Origin: Calycina herbarum
Taxonomy: Eukaryota > Ascomycota > Leotiomycetes > Helotiales > Pezizellaceae
DNA length: 64,000 bases
Assembly (NCBI GenBank): GCA_001414485.1
Contig: LLEY01000043.1
Span: 186,001 to 250,000, forward strand
Direction: 5' to 3'
Shown in pieces: positions 38,690 through 51,299 of this stretch (position 1 is the stretch's first letter; each line of letters begins with the position of its first letter). Below the pieces are notes generated by a model. That model worked only from the letters and a program-made list of their open reading frames with translations, was not told the origin of the DNA and made no database searches. The position numbers and the translations under genes are program-made.

Positions 38690-41600
38690 ACGGTAATAAG
38701 TTACGACGCTCCTCTCTTAGCTAGCTCGATAAGTAATCGGACGAAGAGCCTCTACCTTTACCTTTACCTTTGTCACCTACTATTAACACTAGCTCTCGAA
38801 AGACTAAGACCTCTTCCCGAGCTATAGCACCACCACCTCTACCTACTAGCAAGGCTACTGCTAGCTCTTCTACAGCAGCAAAGTCTAAGTTACCTCCTCC
38901 TCTTATAGTCGACGATACCTTATAACAAATCCTTTAGACGATAACCACTCTCATAGATAAGGTCTACTACTTTGAAGTTAATACTAGATCTACCTCTTAA
39001 GTAGTAGAAATACACGTACGCTGTAAATACACCTCTATAGAGCTTAAAGCTGAAAAGGTTACCTAATCTACTCCTACTGCCTAGTCTTCTAAGAAGACTA
39101 GTAAAGTAGAGAATCTACGTACGTTTATAATAGAAGACAACTAGATTATGTACGACACCTAAGAGACTGAAATTATAGTAAAGCTATATATTAATACCGA
39201 CTACTTCGAATCTAAGAAGGCAAAGATAAATCTGGTATATCGCGCTACTGCTGGCTAAGCACGTGATTATATTTACCTAAAATATAAGTTCGATACTAAC
39301 AACTGATTTACTACTTATAACGAGATACTAGCTTACCTCTATAACATTGTAGTTAGTCTATACGTTTGTAACAAGGCTTGTAAGAAGTACTAAGAGCTAT
39401 GAATAGCTCGAGAGACGTTCTACGAGTTTCGAGCAAAGTTCTAGAAGCTGGTAGATAAGTCTAGGGCTCTAAAGTAAGATAGAATTAACGACCTTTTTAA
39501 CAAGTTAACTATTAACCTCTGACAAGCTCTTACGGTTGTTAGACTTTAAGCTAAGGGAGATATAGACCTCTTTTACACTCTTGCTAGTAGCGTCGACAAC
39601 GACCTACGAGACATTATAGAAGAAAAGGCTAGAAAGCGTATAAGCAAGTATCTACCTACTATAGCTATAAATACGGCTATAGCTACACGTTCTCTAGAAA
39701 TTCCTGCTCGCGTAGCTAGTATTTACCCCTCTACTGACATATATTATAACTGTAGAGAAGTCGGCTATTATATCAAGTCCTGCCTATAGCTAAGAGTCTA
39801 TAAGAAGGTAGACTTAAGCGAGCTAGAGAAAGAAGAAGAAGCTAGATCTGAGTCGGGAAACGAATATACCTAAAAGAAGACTCTACCTTAGGTAAATATA
39901 GGATTAATCTCTCTAAGATTAATCTACGGTTATTAGTTAGTAGAAAAGCGTTTACTTTACTTAGTATAATAATAATTAATAGATATAGTATATAAACCAC
40001 TGCTCTTAGTAACCTAGGAGTAAATACATTCTCTTTTATAAACGCCTAATTCGGCTACGACTTAGCGAAGTTCTATAACCTTAAAACAAAAAGACTTCCT
40101 ACACCTATAAAGATTCGCAGATATAATAGAGAGATTAGCGGAGAAGCTACTTACTACCTCCTTTCTAATTATATATTAGATAGCTATAAATTCTTTAATA
40201 TACCTTTTATTCTACTAGACCTAGGATTATATAACGTTATCCTCGGCTGAAAATTCTTTAAATACTTTTATATTAATATTAACGTAACTTATCGAAAGTT
40301 ACTCTAGCTAGAGGAACTTAAGCCTTACTTCTCTACTCGGTAGCCTACCTCTCTCTTGCGCGAAGCTATTCGTCCTAAGGACCCTACGCTCTTTTACTAG
40401 AATCAGGCAGACGCTCGTAACCTTATAATAGAAATAGACGAATTATAGAGACAGAATAGCCGATCTATTCTAGAACTCTATATAATAGAACATCTAGAAT
40501 ACGTACCTACGATCTGCGAAAGCAACTACTAGTCTTCTATATAAGTATAATACTAGATTATAAAACGGGAACTCAAGAGATTACCTAAGAAAGTACTTAC
40601 CCTAGTCTATTAACGAAAGCCCTTTCTAAAGCAAGAACCTTCTATGATAATCAACATCTCTACTATATCTATAGTAGGAATATACTACTATTTACTTTAG
40701 AAAGACAGCGAGATGTTCACTACTAGCTTATACGAGATTAACAGTATTATAGCTAGATAAGAAGAGGATTATATAGTAATACTAGAGGTTTTAGAGAAGT
40801 ATATAGATTTTATAAACGTATTCTTAAAGGAAGCTTTAGATACCCTACCACCTTACTAATATTATAACTATAAAATATAGCTAGAAGGAACAGATACTCT
40901 TAGATATTCCCTACTATATAAGATGTCGACTAAAGAGCTACTTACTATAAAGGAATACATCTTAGACAACCTTTATAAGAGATTTATAGAGCATAGCCAG
41001 TCCTCTTTTACTACTCTAGTACTGTTTATTAAGAAGGCAGACGGAAGATTACGCTTTTATATCGACTTCTAGAAGCTTAACAACCTTACTCGAAAAGACT
41101 ACTATCTACTTCCTCTTATTAATAAAACGCTAGCCTATATTAGCCAAGCTCGTATCTTTACAAAACTCGATATCTATTAAGCTTTCTATTATATATAAAT
41201 AGATCCTAATTCTAAAGAACTAACTACTTTCTATACACGTTATAGAATATATAAGTATAAGGTTCTACTCTTTAGACTTATAAATAGACTATCTACGTAC
41301 TAGCGGTATATAAACGACGTACTTTTCGACTATTTAGACGATTTCTACTCTACTTACTTAGACGACATCCTTATCTATTCTTCGAATATATTAGAGTACG
41401 AGGAACACGTATAAAAAGTCCTCTAGTAACTACGAGATACTAGCTTATAAGCAGATATTAAGAAATGCGAATTTGACGTCGAGAAGACAAAATACCTTAG
41501 CTTTATTATTAAGACTAATAGTATTAAAGTAGATCTAGAAAAAGTTATAGTAGTCTAGAATTAGCAAGTACTAGATATAGTAAAAGGCGTCTAGAGCTTC

Positions 41601-43860
41601 CTAGGCTTTTACAACTTCTACTAGAGGTTTATATAGAATTACGGAATTATTACAAAACTACTTACACGTCTTATAAAAGACAACGTACTCTTTAACTTCG
41701 ACAAAAGCTGCTAGGACGCTTTTAAGAAGCTGAAAGAATACCTTACGACGGCACCAGTCCTTCGCTACTACTCTCTAGAGCTTCCTACGATGATCGAGAC
41801 AGACGCCTCAGACGGGATAATCGCTAGGATACTATAATAACAGATAAGCAGACGGCGAATAGTACCTAGTAGCTTACTTTAGTAAGGTTATATTCTTAGC
41901 TGAGTATAATTACGAGATTTATAACAAAGAGATACTCGTAATCGTACGCTCGCTTATAGAATAGAGACCGGAATTATAAAGCACGTATAAGAAAGTTCGT
42001 ATTTATACTAACTATAAAGCACTCGAGTACTTTATAACGACAAAGCAGCTTACTACACGTTAAGCCAGATAGGCTAAAGCTTTAGCTAAATACCACTTTA
42101 TAGTAATATACTATTCTAGAAAAGAGAATAGAAAGGCAGACGCTTTAACACGAAAAACGGACGAGTTACGGACTTAGAAGGAGCTGAAAGAATAATACTA
42201 GACCTATACGCTCTTAACAAAAGAACAAGTCGATATAGAAACACTTAAAGACCTCGAGGTCGAAATAAGCTCTATTATACTAGCTCTAGTCGACGACGAC
42301 CACTTCCAGGAGTCTCTTACGCTCTCTAAACGAATCCGTAAAGCAAATAAGGATGCTAAGACACTTCAAGCTTTACAATTACAGGCTGAGAACGACGAAG
42401 ACTCTCCGTACGTCTTAGAGGAAGACCTACTGCTTTATCGAGGCTACTTAATAGTACTAGATATCGATACTTTATAGATAGACCTGATCTATGAAGCATA
42501 CGACCAAGTACTACTAGCCTACCCTAGACGAGATAAGACCTACTAGATCCTTCGCTTAAGATATATCTAGCGAAATATAAAGTCTGATATTATATAATAC
42601 GTACGTAACTGTTACGAATGTCGAAGAGCGGATGTGCTAAGAGACAAGACCCCTAGTTATCTACACCCACTTCTAGTCCTATTACGTATATAGTAACACG
42701 TGGTAATAGACTTTAAATCCTTCCTAGCTAATAAGCACAGCTTTAATAACGTATTCGTAGTTATCGACCGATTATCTAAATAATCTATCTCTATCCCGTA
42801 CTAAAAGGAAGTAACAGCTAAGCAGATAGCTAGGCTATACTTATAGCACGTATTATAATATCACGGAATCCTAGAGAGTATTATCTCTAACAGAGGCTCT
42901 TAGTTTATCTCTGCCTTCTAGCGAGAATTTACACGAATCCTCGGCGTCTAGCTTCGACTTTCGACTACAAATCACGCCTAGACAGACGGACAAACCGAAA
43001 TTATAAACCAGTACCTAGATTAGCGCTTACGGCTGTACGTAAATTACTACTAGAATAATTAGTCAGAGCTACTTCTAATAATAGACCACGCTCAGCTTAT
43101 ACTGCCTTATAGTACTATTAGAATATCCCTGTTTAAATTACAAAAGGGCTACTTACTAAGAACGTCTTTTAACTAGTATACGCCTAAACCCTCGACTATA
43201 TAAGAGAGGCTATTATAAGAAGAAGCTACAACAGTTATAAAGACTCTTTAAGAAGTACTAGACGTCGGCTAAGCGAATATAGTAAAAGCTTAAGAAAAGA
43301 AAGAACGGGACGTGAATAGACATAGATAAGAAGTAGACTTTAGAGTCAGTAATATAGTTTTTATTACTACAAAGAACTGGAATATACAAAGACCTAGCCG
43401 GAAGTTAGACCACTAGATAGCTAGACCTTTTAAGATCCTTAAGGAAGTTAGCTCTGCTTTTAGACTCTAGTTACCATCCTCTATTAGAGTCTATCCTGTC
43501 TTCGTACTAGAGAAGTTACGCAAAGCTTTAGACGATCCTCTGCCTAGACAAGTAAGTGCGCCACCTCTACTAATTATCGTCGACAAAGAAGAAGAATAGG
43601 AGGTTAAGGAAGTACTTACAAGTAAGACGCGATAGAAGTCTCTTTACTACCGATTAAAGTAGAAGGGCTATAACGAGGACCTTAACTAGCACCTAGCTCG
43701 CTACGTAGCCTACTCGCTATATATATTAAAGGAATTCTATTTAGCGAATCCAACAGCTGACAGGCCTCTAAAGGCTCTTCCTTTGTAGCTAGAGGCGTAC
43801 GAGGCAGGAAGAGACAATTACAGCGAATTAGAGAGTAACGACCCTATAGCTACGGAAGAC
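38690..43860 (+). pseudogene. V gag-pol relic with chromodomain
   Basis: Gag from about 38690 has a zinc knuckle near 39745-39785 (YNCREVGYYIKSC: one Cys read as Tyr, His read as Tyr). RT lies around 41020-41400 with [13 protein letters not shown] at about 41348-41385, so the catalytic Asp pair is intact. Then DIKKCEF and an RNase H (ETDASDGI near 41799-41822). Integrase runs from about 42480 to 43150, with DRLSK-type and HAxxDGQTE-like sequence (SRLDRRTNRN region near 42970-43000). A chromodomain-like end is near 43620-43740 (YYRLK, GYNEDLN). It retains the longest readable stretches of any element here but is closed by TAG/TAA. Confidence 0.86.
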
Positions 43861-43903
43861 AAAGCGGCTTGGTTAAAGGGGGCCCGGTTGAAGGAGGGGG
43901 TGG

Positions 43904-44086
43904 TGTAACAGTCCCAGTTATATACGACTGGATCACGTACTAAGGTTCTACCGAAGTCTCGCTTAGTATATATAAATAGAGACAGAGCGTACCAACTCTC
44001 CTCTTCTCTCTTTAGTTTAGTTTTCTTCGAATACAGGTACTATTCTATAAGCATCTCTTTTGGTGCATTTGTAGAGGGCCGTTATA
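43904..44086 (+). repeat. 3' LTR of V
   Basis: 183 bp, beginning tgtaacagtcccag, intact TG. It differs from the 5' copy by transitions only, as far as can be seen (for example gcatctcttttggtgcatt here, gtatctcttttagtacatt in the 5' copy). Confidence 0.92.
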
Positions 44087-47000
44087 TAGATCTTCGTAAG
44101 ATAACTAAGGCTATAACCAAGTATAAGAGTTATAAAAGGAAATATATTCAGAGTAAAGAGACATTAACAGTAGAGGAGGTAATTAGTTTAATTACTCTTA
44201 TAGAAGATAGTAATTAGGAAGATAGTAGAGAGATAAAAAAGAAGGTTTAGATAAAGAGATACTATAGACGTTATAGTAAAATTAGATATAATTCTTATAC
44301 TTATTAAGTAGAAATAGTAGATACTAAAGATAGTAACGACTCTGAATAATCTTATAGTATCTTATATAATATAATAGCTTATTCTAGTATTAAGTAATTT
44401 ATATTTAAAAATAAGTTGTTTAGAAAAGTAGCTAGCTCGCTTATATAGCCAGCTCGCTTATAAAACACGTTAGTATTAGATAGATATAAGAGTTATAAAT
44501 CAGCTGTATTTTAAGAGTATTACAAAGCTAATAATATTATTACTCTTTACCTACTTTCTTATTCCTCTTATTTAACCTAGCTACTCGACGTTAGATATTT
44601 TAGTATTCTTAAACATATATATAAGCGTTAAATTAAGACTTTTATTAAAGCTTATATTAACTATATTACTAAGGTCGAGTTCTTTTTAGCTTTTTACGTA
44701 GCTTACAAGTAATTAATAATAACTTAAAACGCCTAAGCTAGATTCCGCAGAGCTGGCTTAGTATCTTTTAATCCCTAGACTATAATATTAAAGCTTAATA
44801 TCCGATTACGAACTCCTATATCTACTAGACCCTCCTCTGTAGCCGCTAACCCTTAGGTCTTATAAACCTCTTATAATCTAACTAACGTCCTTTTATAAAC
44901 AACTTTAGTTAAGAATCGTATTTCACGCTATTAAGGAAGCTTACTAACCTCTATTTTCGAGACTATAGCTATATTAGTAAAGAGTATAGAGCTATTAGCT
45001 TATAAGATAACTTTGTTATTAGCCGAAGTCTATACTCTTCGTAAGGTAAATAAAGCACTTAGTAAGCGCTGTAGAGCTAAAAAGACTCGGGTCTGTTAAG
45101 AAGATACACTTACTATAGAGGATATATAGAACGTATTAGCTTAAAAGGAGGTAGAGGAATAGGCTCGACGTGATAAGCGTTCTAAGAGAGATTATAGATA
45201 TATCTAGTTTATTAGATTCTAAGTAGTTTTAATTAATATTATTTATTATAGTTAATTAATCTAATATTAAAGTAGTAGAGTAGAGAGAAAGTATACTACT
45301 CGGTGATATATACTACTTAGTAATAAACTACGTTACTATTATTCTTAGAAGATCTTCTAAAATATTATTATTCTATCTCTGATATATAGCTAGTATATTA
45401 TATAGTCTAAATAGTATAACTATATATTTATAAAAGCTTAATAGTAAAGTAAATACTATTTTCTATTTATCTCTAACTTTTATTTATTTAAGTCTATAAG
45501 TGTTTTATTAATCTAGTTTCGTAAATCGTACTACCTTATCTAACTTATTTTATAAGTATTAGCTAGCTAGTAGTAGATAAGCGTTCTTAACTATAGTATA
45601 ATTTACTTCTTAGTAATTAATATATACTCTCTTATCTAGGTCGTTCTTTTTCTTAATAATAAGTATATTTAAGATAATTAGCGACTTAGATTTTCTAATA
45701 TACTCTTTCTTAATACCTTCTTTTATATAACTCTCTATTCTTTAAAGCCTTTTCTAGTTATATAACGAAAGCTTCTACTTTAAAAGATAATAACTCTCTT
45801 TTATCTTAATCTTATAATCCTATAAGTAATATTCTAATAAGGCTTATAAGTCTTCTAAATTTTTAAACAAAGCCTTAAATTCTCTATACTATATAGGTAT
45901 TTCGTTATCAGCTGTCTTACTAATCTATAGAGGACTCTAGACGAGGTGTTCTAGTATATTAGAAGAGGTAGCGCTAACCTCGTTCTAGCTTTATAGTTAT
46001 AATTATAAACCTACGTAATTATATTAACTAAAAGTTACTATCTAAGTCTTCTAGTTAATATCTAGATTATATTCCTAAATCTATAGTATACTAAGTATTA
46101 CTTTCTTACTTTCTATTTTAATAATATTAAATTATATATCTAAGTAGTATTCTTTAATATTAACTTTTATTAGAATAGTTTACTAATTAATAATTCTATC
46201 CTAGTATATAACGTCTATTCTATTAACTACTCCTAAGTAGTATAGCTTTATATCTTTAATTAAGACGTTTAGTTTTTTTAGAACTGTTAAAGAAAGAAAG
46301 TTATCTATTACTATAGAGTTAATTATAATTCGGAGTTCCTTTTCTTATATTTTCATAGTTATAATTAACTAATTTTCTCTAGAGATAGTGTTTAATTCTT
46401 TCTTTATAAAGTATATTATAAATCTTTCCTTATTCTCGTTTTTCTAACTAGATTTTAGAAATAAGATTATCTTTTCTAAATCTATAGAAGCTATCTTATA
46501 TATTAATCTATATTCTATAGTTTATTCTAGTTCTAGTAAAGTTCTAATAAATCGTTTTTCTATAGACTAGTTAGATATAGCTCTTAGATAATATCGTATC
46601 TATTTAGCTATAGTTCTATTTATTATTTTAATAGACTATAATTCTCTAACTATTAGATAGTAAAGTTCTCTCTATACTATCTCTGTTTCTTAGTTTATAT
46701 TATATTAGTTTAGCTTCTAAAAGATTATACTAAATAATCTCCTAGTTCTAGGTTCTCTAAATATTACTCTAATATTACTAACTAATACAGCTACAGCGTA
46801 TTTATCTTCTATTTCTAGTATCGTTCTCTTATTACCGAGTAACGTACCTAAGAAACTAGGTTTTAGCTATTCTATAAAATCTCTAGAACTCTACTATTAC
46901 TATAAGCTAGTTTCTTTCTAAAGGTCTACGACTATCTATATATCTTCTATCTTAGACTAACTAGGTTTCTTAGTCTATCTCTAACTATATTTAGATTCTT

Positions 47001-48550
47001 TAAACTTAATAGTTTCCTAGCTTATAATTAGACTAACTATAGTTATTTTATTAGAGTTATTTTAGGTAATAGTATATATTATTAAGAGAGTAGGTTTAAT
47101 ACTCTAAGTAGTATAACGATTCTAGAAGTTAGGCTTCTAGTTATCTATATATACTTATCGATTCTCTTATTTAAATATTCTAGTAAAAGCCTAAGTTTCT
47201 CTAACTTTAGAACCTATATCTCTAATCTCTTTCTTATATTTAGAAGATAATTCTAATAATTCTAAAGAACTAGTTAATAGTAGTAATTCGTATTCTACTT
47301 AAAGAGGTTATTCGAATTCTAATACTAATCGTATATTATAGTATTCTTTAAGAAGTAGATCTCTGTTATTATTAGTATTCTATACTCTACTGTCTTATAA
47401 CCTAATTTCGTTTAGTTATAGATATATAGCACTTCTAGTTATATCTATAGCGTCTATTTCGATCTACGTATTATATTCTCTAGCTTTAAGCTTAGCGTTC
47501 GTAAGTTTAATCTTATTAAGTAAGGCTACTTCTTTTCGAATAGTAGCGTTAACCTGTCTCTTCTCTTTAGAGTTCTTCTTCTTACTATACTTATTTACTC
47601 TATAGCTAGAGATACTATAGTTATAATATAAGTTCTACTTACGTCGACGATTTCACTTCTCTTAGGAAAGTCCTTCTTTCTTTAGAAAGGTCTTTTTCTA
47701 TATAACGTTCGCTTTCTTACTATGTTTATTAGCGTAGGCGTGCTTCTACTTTCCTAACTCTCTACTCTTCTTACCTCGTCTATAGTTACTCTTTCTAAAT
47801 TCGTATATACGGTTATCTAGCTAGATAACCTCTTTAATTATACTTATAATAGTTTAAAACTATATATTTTATTTAGTTATCTTCTTATAAATATATTTCT
47901 TTAATCCTCTATAAAAGAGCTTTATAAGAGTAATAGTATTCTATTCTAACTTTGTTCTATAATATTAGAATTTATTAGTATAATCTATTACTAATCTAGT
48001 TTAGTATAAATCTAAAAGCTTTTATATAGTAGTTTAAATTATATCGAAGTCTCTAAAGACTTTCTAAATAGTTGTTTTAAATCCTCTCTAAGATTTAAAT
48101 ATAACCTTAGTTATCTCTATAAATCTATCTTTAACTTCGTTTTTAAAGAAGTCTTCTAAATATAGCTATACTTATTCTAATACTAATCTCCTAAGATAGG
48201 AGATAGTAAAGATAGATCGCGAATTATAATTACCTTCGAATTTATTAGAGTTAAAGTTAAAATAGATATCTATTTAGAGAAGGAATAAATCGAGTTCTTT
48301 ATACTTTCTATAATATATGTCTAGTATCTTAACTTTGATAGACTTAAGTACTTCGACTTTATAAGAGTTAGGAGTGTCTAGTATACTAATATTATTATTA
48401 TCCTTAGCTAGTTATATACTAGCAGGTGTTTCTCTAATAGTACTTTCTAATATTCTAATAATATTAACTTAGCTAGTATTTAGACTAGCAGCGGCGGCGG
48501 CAGAGGTTACTAGAGCTATAGTAACTAAACTTCTAAGTAGGTACTTAAAG

Positions 48551-49019
48551 TATAACGAAACTTAAACTAACTAAATAAAGGTAACTAAGTCTTAAAGATT
48601 AGTATATAGATAAGAAGTATAGATACGCTAGTGTTTTTACTTAGACGTAAACTCGTTACTTATATTAAAGATATTAAATAAGATAATAAGATTAATAACT
48701 AAAGTTAAGTACGAAGCTTCTATCTAATAGCAGACGTACTAGCTTTATATAGAACCTTTATACTTCTCTAGATCTCTTCTTAAAGTTAGATCTCTAGATC
48801 TCTTTAGATCCCTAGATCTCTTTAGATCCTCTACGGGATCTAAGAGGATCTATTATATAACTTCTAATATAATCTTAATAGTGAAATCCTAAGGTTCTTA
48901 AGTATTACCTACTTTCTAGACCTTCTCTTATATTATCTTTTCTTTTCTAGATACTTATATTCTATTCTATTAGAATACTATCTAGACTACTTACTACGTC
49001 TTACACGTGATTCGTAATA
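48551..49019 (-). repeat. 5' LTR of Gy4, 469 bp
   Basis: Begins tataacgaaacttaaac and ends acgtgattcgtaata. It holds an expanded AGATC cluster (about 48770-48855, with the unit ctagatctctttagatc repeated) that accounts for its greater length. Confidence 0.85.
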
Positions 49020-50580
49020 CGTAACTACTCTTAACTAAGTTGTAGATTCTCTAAAGAAGCTAGACTCTAAGCTTAGTATCTAGAATATATAGTCTATCTC
49101 GAAAGTAGAGCTTACTCTTAGTAATATAATATTCTAATAAAGCTATTTCTTTTAAGTAAGACGTATAGTCCGTTCTATTTATCTCCTTAGAAATATAAGT
49201 CTAAAATAGGTCTTCTTAATAACCTTTATTATTAGCTATACTCTAGTTTCTTCTCTTTAATAGTTTATCTTCTAGTAATTAGACTAACTAGAGTTATTAT
49301 TTTAGAGTTATCTCTTATAAATATATATATATTACTAAGAGAGTTAGTTTAATACCTCTTATAAAAGCCTAGGTCTCTTCTATCTTAGGTTCTATATTAC
49401 GAACTTTCTCTTCTAAACTAGATAATAAGTCTAAATACTTAGAGAAGCTAGTAGAAGGTAGTAACTTATATTCCGCTTAAAGAGGCTATATATATTCTTT
49501 CTTAGATCGTATATTATAATATTTCTTAAGAAGTAGGTTACTATCGTTGTTAATATCTTATAACGTACTAGCTATCTTCTTATCTTCGACTTAGATTCTA
49601 TATCTACGTGTCTTAAGTTCTTCTTCTATAAATTCTTATCTTTTAAGTACTACTATTATCTACTAATAAGTAGTACTAAGATGCTTTTTTCCTTTCTATA
49701 GTTTCTTTGTTATATTCTTACTATACTTATTAGCTCTATAGCTAGAAAGGCTATATAATTAATATAAGTTCTACTCGTGTTATTTAATACGTTCTTTCTT
49801 AGAAGGTTTCTTTTTAGTTATATCTAGTTCTATTAGTTATAGCTATTAGTTACGTTCTAACTTTCTACGTTTAGTAGAATAATAACTATATTAGCCTTTT
49901 CTTTTATAGCTTTACTTATAAGCTCGATTGTTGATTTTAATAGAAAGGTTAATTATTTCGCCGAGGTCTTCTAGTCGTTCTCTCTAAGATATTTCGTCTT
50001 TTATATAGCTTCTTACTCTAGTACGAGATATATATCGTCTTTAACTTTATAGAGTTTACTAATAACTTAGAAAAGACGATATAAGCTACTACCTTCTTAT
50101 ATAGACTAGCTCTTAACTAGATTAAGACGTTCTTATAAGACTATCTTAAATCGCTAGAAACAGATTAGACTAACGATTACTAAGACGAAATAAATAAGAT
50201 TTTTAGAACCTAGATTAGATTTAAAAGAAAGATAGAGAGAGTATTTAAAGATATTAATACTAAAAGAACTACTAAGCGTTAATTATTAGAATTATAATAA
50301 GAAAAGTTAGCTACTAATTATATAGTACGCTTCTAGTAATTCGTAGACAGAGTAGAATAAGAAGACTTAGCTCTTAAAGCCTATTTCTACTAAGAACTTA
50401 AGAGCTTCTAAGTTTAGTTCACTTACTAAGATAAGAGTCTAGGACCTTAACTTTAATCTAATTATAATATATAGATACTATAGTAACTACTTAAGCTAGT
50501 ACTACTAAGCTAGTAGTAGAGACAGGTATCTAATATAAAGTTATTATAATAGTATTAGCTTTAGAAGTAGATACTTAAAG
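49020..50580 (-). pseudogene. Gy3 gag relic
   Basis: Minus strand, from the leader next to the 5' LTR (rc of tacttaaag at 50572-50580) through gag to a zinc-knuckle-like segment near 49730-49775. The frame then stops at the Gy4 junction without reaching RT. Stops are frequent. The leader resembles those of the other Gy elements; the gag itself looks like a third variant. Confidence 0.6.
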
Positions 50581-50806
50581 TATAACAAAACTAGTATCTA
50601 ACTTATAAAAGTATCGAGTTCGATAGTTAGTAGATAGATAAAGAAGATAACTATTATATAGTATTTACTTAGAGGTAAACTCGTTACTTATATTAAAGAT
50701 ATTAAAGCAAAGTAATAAAATTAATAACTAAAGTTAAGTACGAAGCTTCTATCTAAAAGTAGATATACTAGTCTTATATAAAACCTTCGTTCTCTAAGTA
50801 TATTAC

Positions 50807-51252
50807 TGTTATAAATCACGTTATATATAGTAAGTAGTCTAGACAGCGCTCTAATAGAACAAGGTACGATATCTAGGAAATAGAAGGTGATATAGGAGGG
50901 AATTAGTAATATAAAGATATTTAGATATTCTAGGATCTTATTATTAGATAACTGTTAGTAGTTATATAATAGATCCTCTTAGATCCTTTAGAGGATCTAG
51001 AGAGATCTAGAGATCTAGGCTTATATAGGGATCTAGGTAGTATAAGAGGTTCTATATATACTAGTACGTCTACTATTAGATAGGAGCTTCGTACTTAACT
51101 TTAGTTATTAGTCTTATTATCTTATTTAATATCTTTAATATAAGTAACGAGTTTACTTTAAAGTAAATAACCTAGTATATCTATACTTCTTACCTATATA
51201 CTAATCTTTAAGACTTAGTTATCTTTGTTTAGTTTATTTAAGTTTTATTATA
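50807..51252 (+). repeat. 5' LTR of Gy5
   Basis: Starts tgttataaatcacgtta and ends gttttattata. The AGATC-rich cluster is at about 50973-51035. Confidence 0.9.
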
Positions 51253-51299
51253 CTTTAAGTACCTACTTAGAAGTAAGATTGCTACTATATTAGTAACCT

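Larger units (their letters stand above)
38407..44086 (+). mobile_element. V: complete Gypsy LTR retrotransposon, 5680 bp
   Basis: LTRs 38407-38589 and 43904-44086, each only 183 bp. The target-site duplication is CAGAT on the left (38402-38406) and TAGAT on the right (44087-44091), differing by one RIP-type C to T change. The polypurine tract ggttgaaggagggggtgg precedes the 3' LTR. It is the innermost element of the nest and keeps many CA/TG dinucleotides. Confidence 0.92.
37039..44350 (+). pseudogene. P3 transposase relic in two pieces
   Basis: Pieces 37039-38401 and 44092-44350. An ATG survives at 37039 (MSSNKNKINLAI). Then come a helix-turn-helix region, a CENP-B-like region with RNWPDNFIQRIPKL near 37345-37385, a DDE core with YNFDETGF near 37510-37535 (Asp kept) and a second catalytic block (LLIINSYESYNSLEF, Asp to Asn) near 37848-37890. 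The C-terminal Cys/His region lies in the second piece (RYYRRYSKIRYNSYTY near 44260-44308). It is better preserved than in P1, P2 and P5 but interrupted by stops and by V. Confidence 0.82.
36934..44470 (+). mobile_element. P3: pogo/Fot-like DNA transposon interrupted by V
   Basis: TA at both ends (36932-36933, 44471-44472). The TIR is ACGTGTTTCACAAGCGAG, with a second unit ATAAGCGAGCTGGCC 17 bp inward. Length without V and its 5-bp duplication is 1852 bp, the same as P2. The inner part of the TIR (gctagct/gctggcc) differs from that of P2 (gtcgcc), so they are two subfamilies. It is inserted in the P4 transposase. Confidence 0.88.
36070..45240 (+). pseudogene. P4 transposase relic in two pieces
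   Basis: Pieces 36070-36931 and 44473-45240. The N-terminal part reads ILAIKAIRISKKLSYYSI (helix-turn-helix type) and then GRTYYFETKSNYY. A CENP-B-like region follows, with RVSKLQIYRFIQRRL near 36410-36450. The first DDE block reads YNFNETGFIIGII near 36595-36630, the catalytic Asp read as Asn. The second piece carries the rest of the core and a Lys/Arg-rich tail (RCRAKKTRVC near 45070-45100), a layout typical of pogo/Fot transposases. It is dead through stops and P3. Confidence 0.78.
36017..45333 (+). mobile_element. P4: pogo-like DNA transposon interrupted by P3
   Basis: TA at both ends (36015-36016, 45334-45335) and about 43-bp terminal inverted repeats. The left end is ACGTGGTTTATTACCGAG with the TTACCGAGTAGCG unit repeated. 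The right end is the same with RIP changes. Without P3 and its TA duplication it would be 1778 bp. It is inserted in the reverse transcriptase of Gy4. Its transposase and TIR differ from those of P1, P2, P3 and P5, so it is a second pogo-like family. Confidence 0.88.
27700..48500 (-). pseudogene. Gy4 gag-pol relic in three pieces
   Basis: Pieces in the minus sense: 48500-45336 (gag, zinc knuckle at about 47587-47640, protease, start of RT), 36014-34357 (RT from the catalytic box onward, RNase H, integrase zinc-binding region) and 28432-27700 (integrase C-terminus, chromodomain near 27780-27900). P4 interrupts within the RT, next to the YLDN box (the plus strand shows attatctagataat near 35999). 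Y interrupts within the integrase. Stops are frequent in all frames. Confidence 0.78.
26632..49019 (-). mobile_element. Gy4: Gypsy chromovirus relic carrying Y and P4
   Basis: Minus strand. 3' LTR 26632-27079, 5' LTR 48551-49019, internal pieces 27080-28432, 34357-36016 and 45336-48550. The gag/leader type is that of Gy2. The two LTRs differ in length (448 and 469 bp), as the two LTRs of Gy2 do, and the flanks (tctat, cgtaa) do not form a target-site duplication. Together with the missing middle of Gy3, this suggests recombination rather than plain insertion. Confidence 0.78.

Noticed and set aside
28433..44086. Host genes captured inside Y or V
   Set aside because: All readable segments fit gag, pol and chromodomain in order; no extra domain was seen.
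48770..48855. CRISPR-like array from the repeated AGATC units
   Set aside because: Units are short, adjoining and irregular, without spacers, and lie within an LTR of a fungal retroelement.
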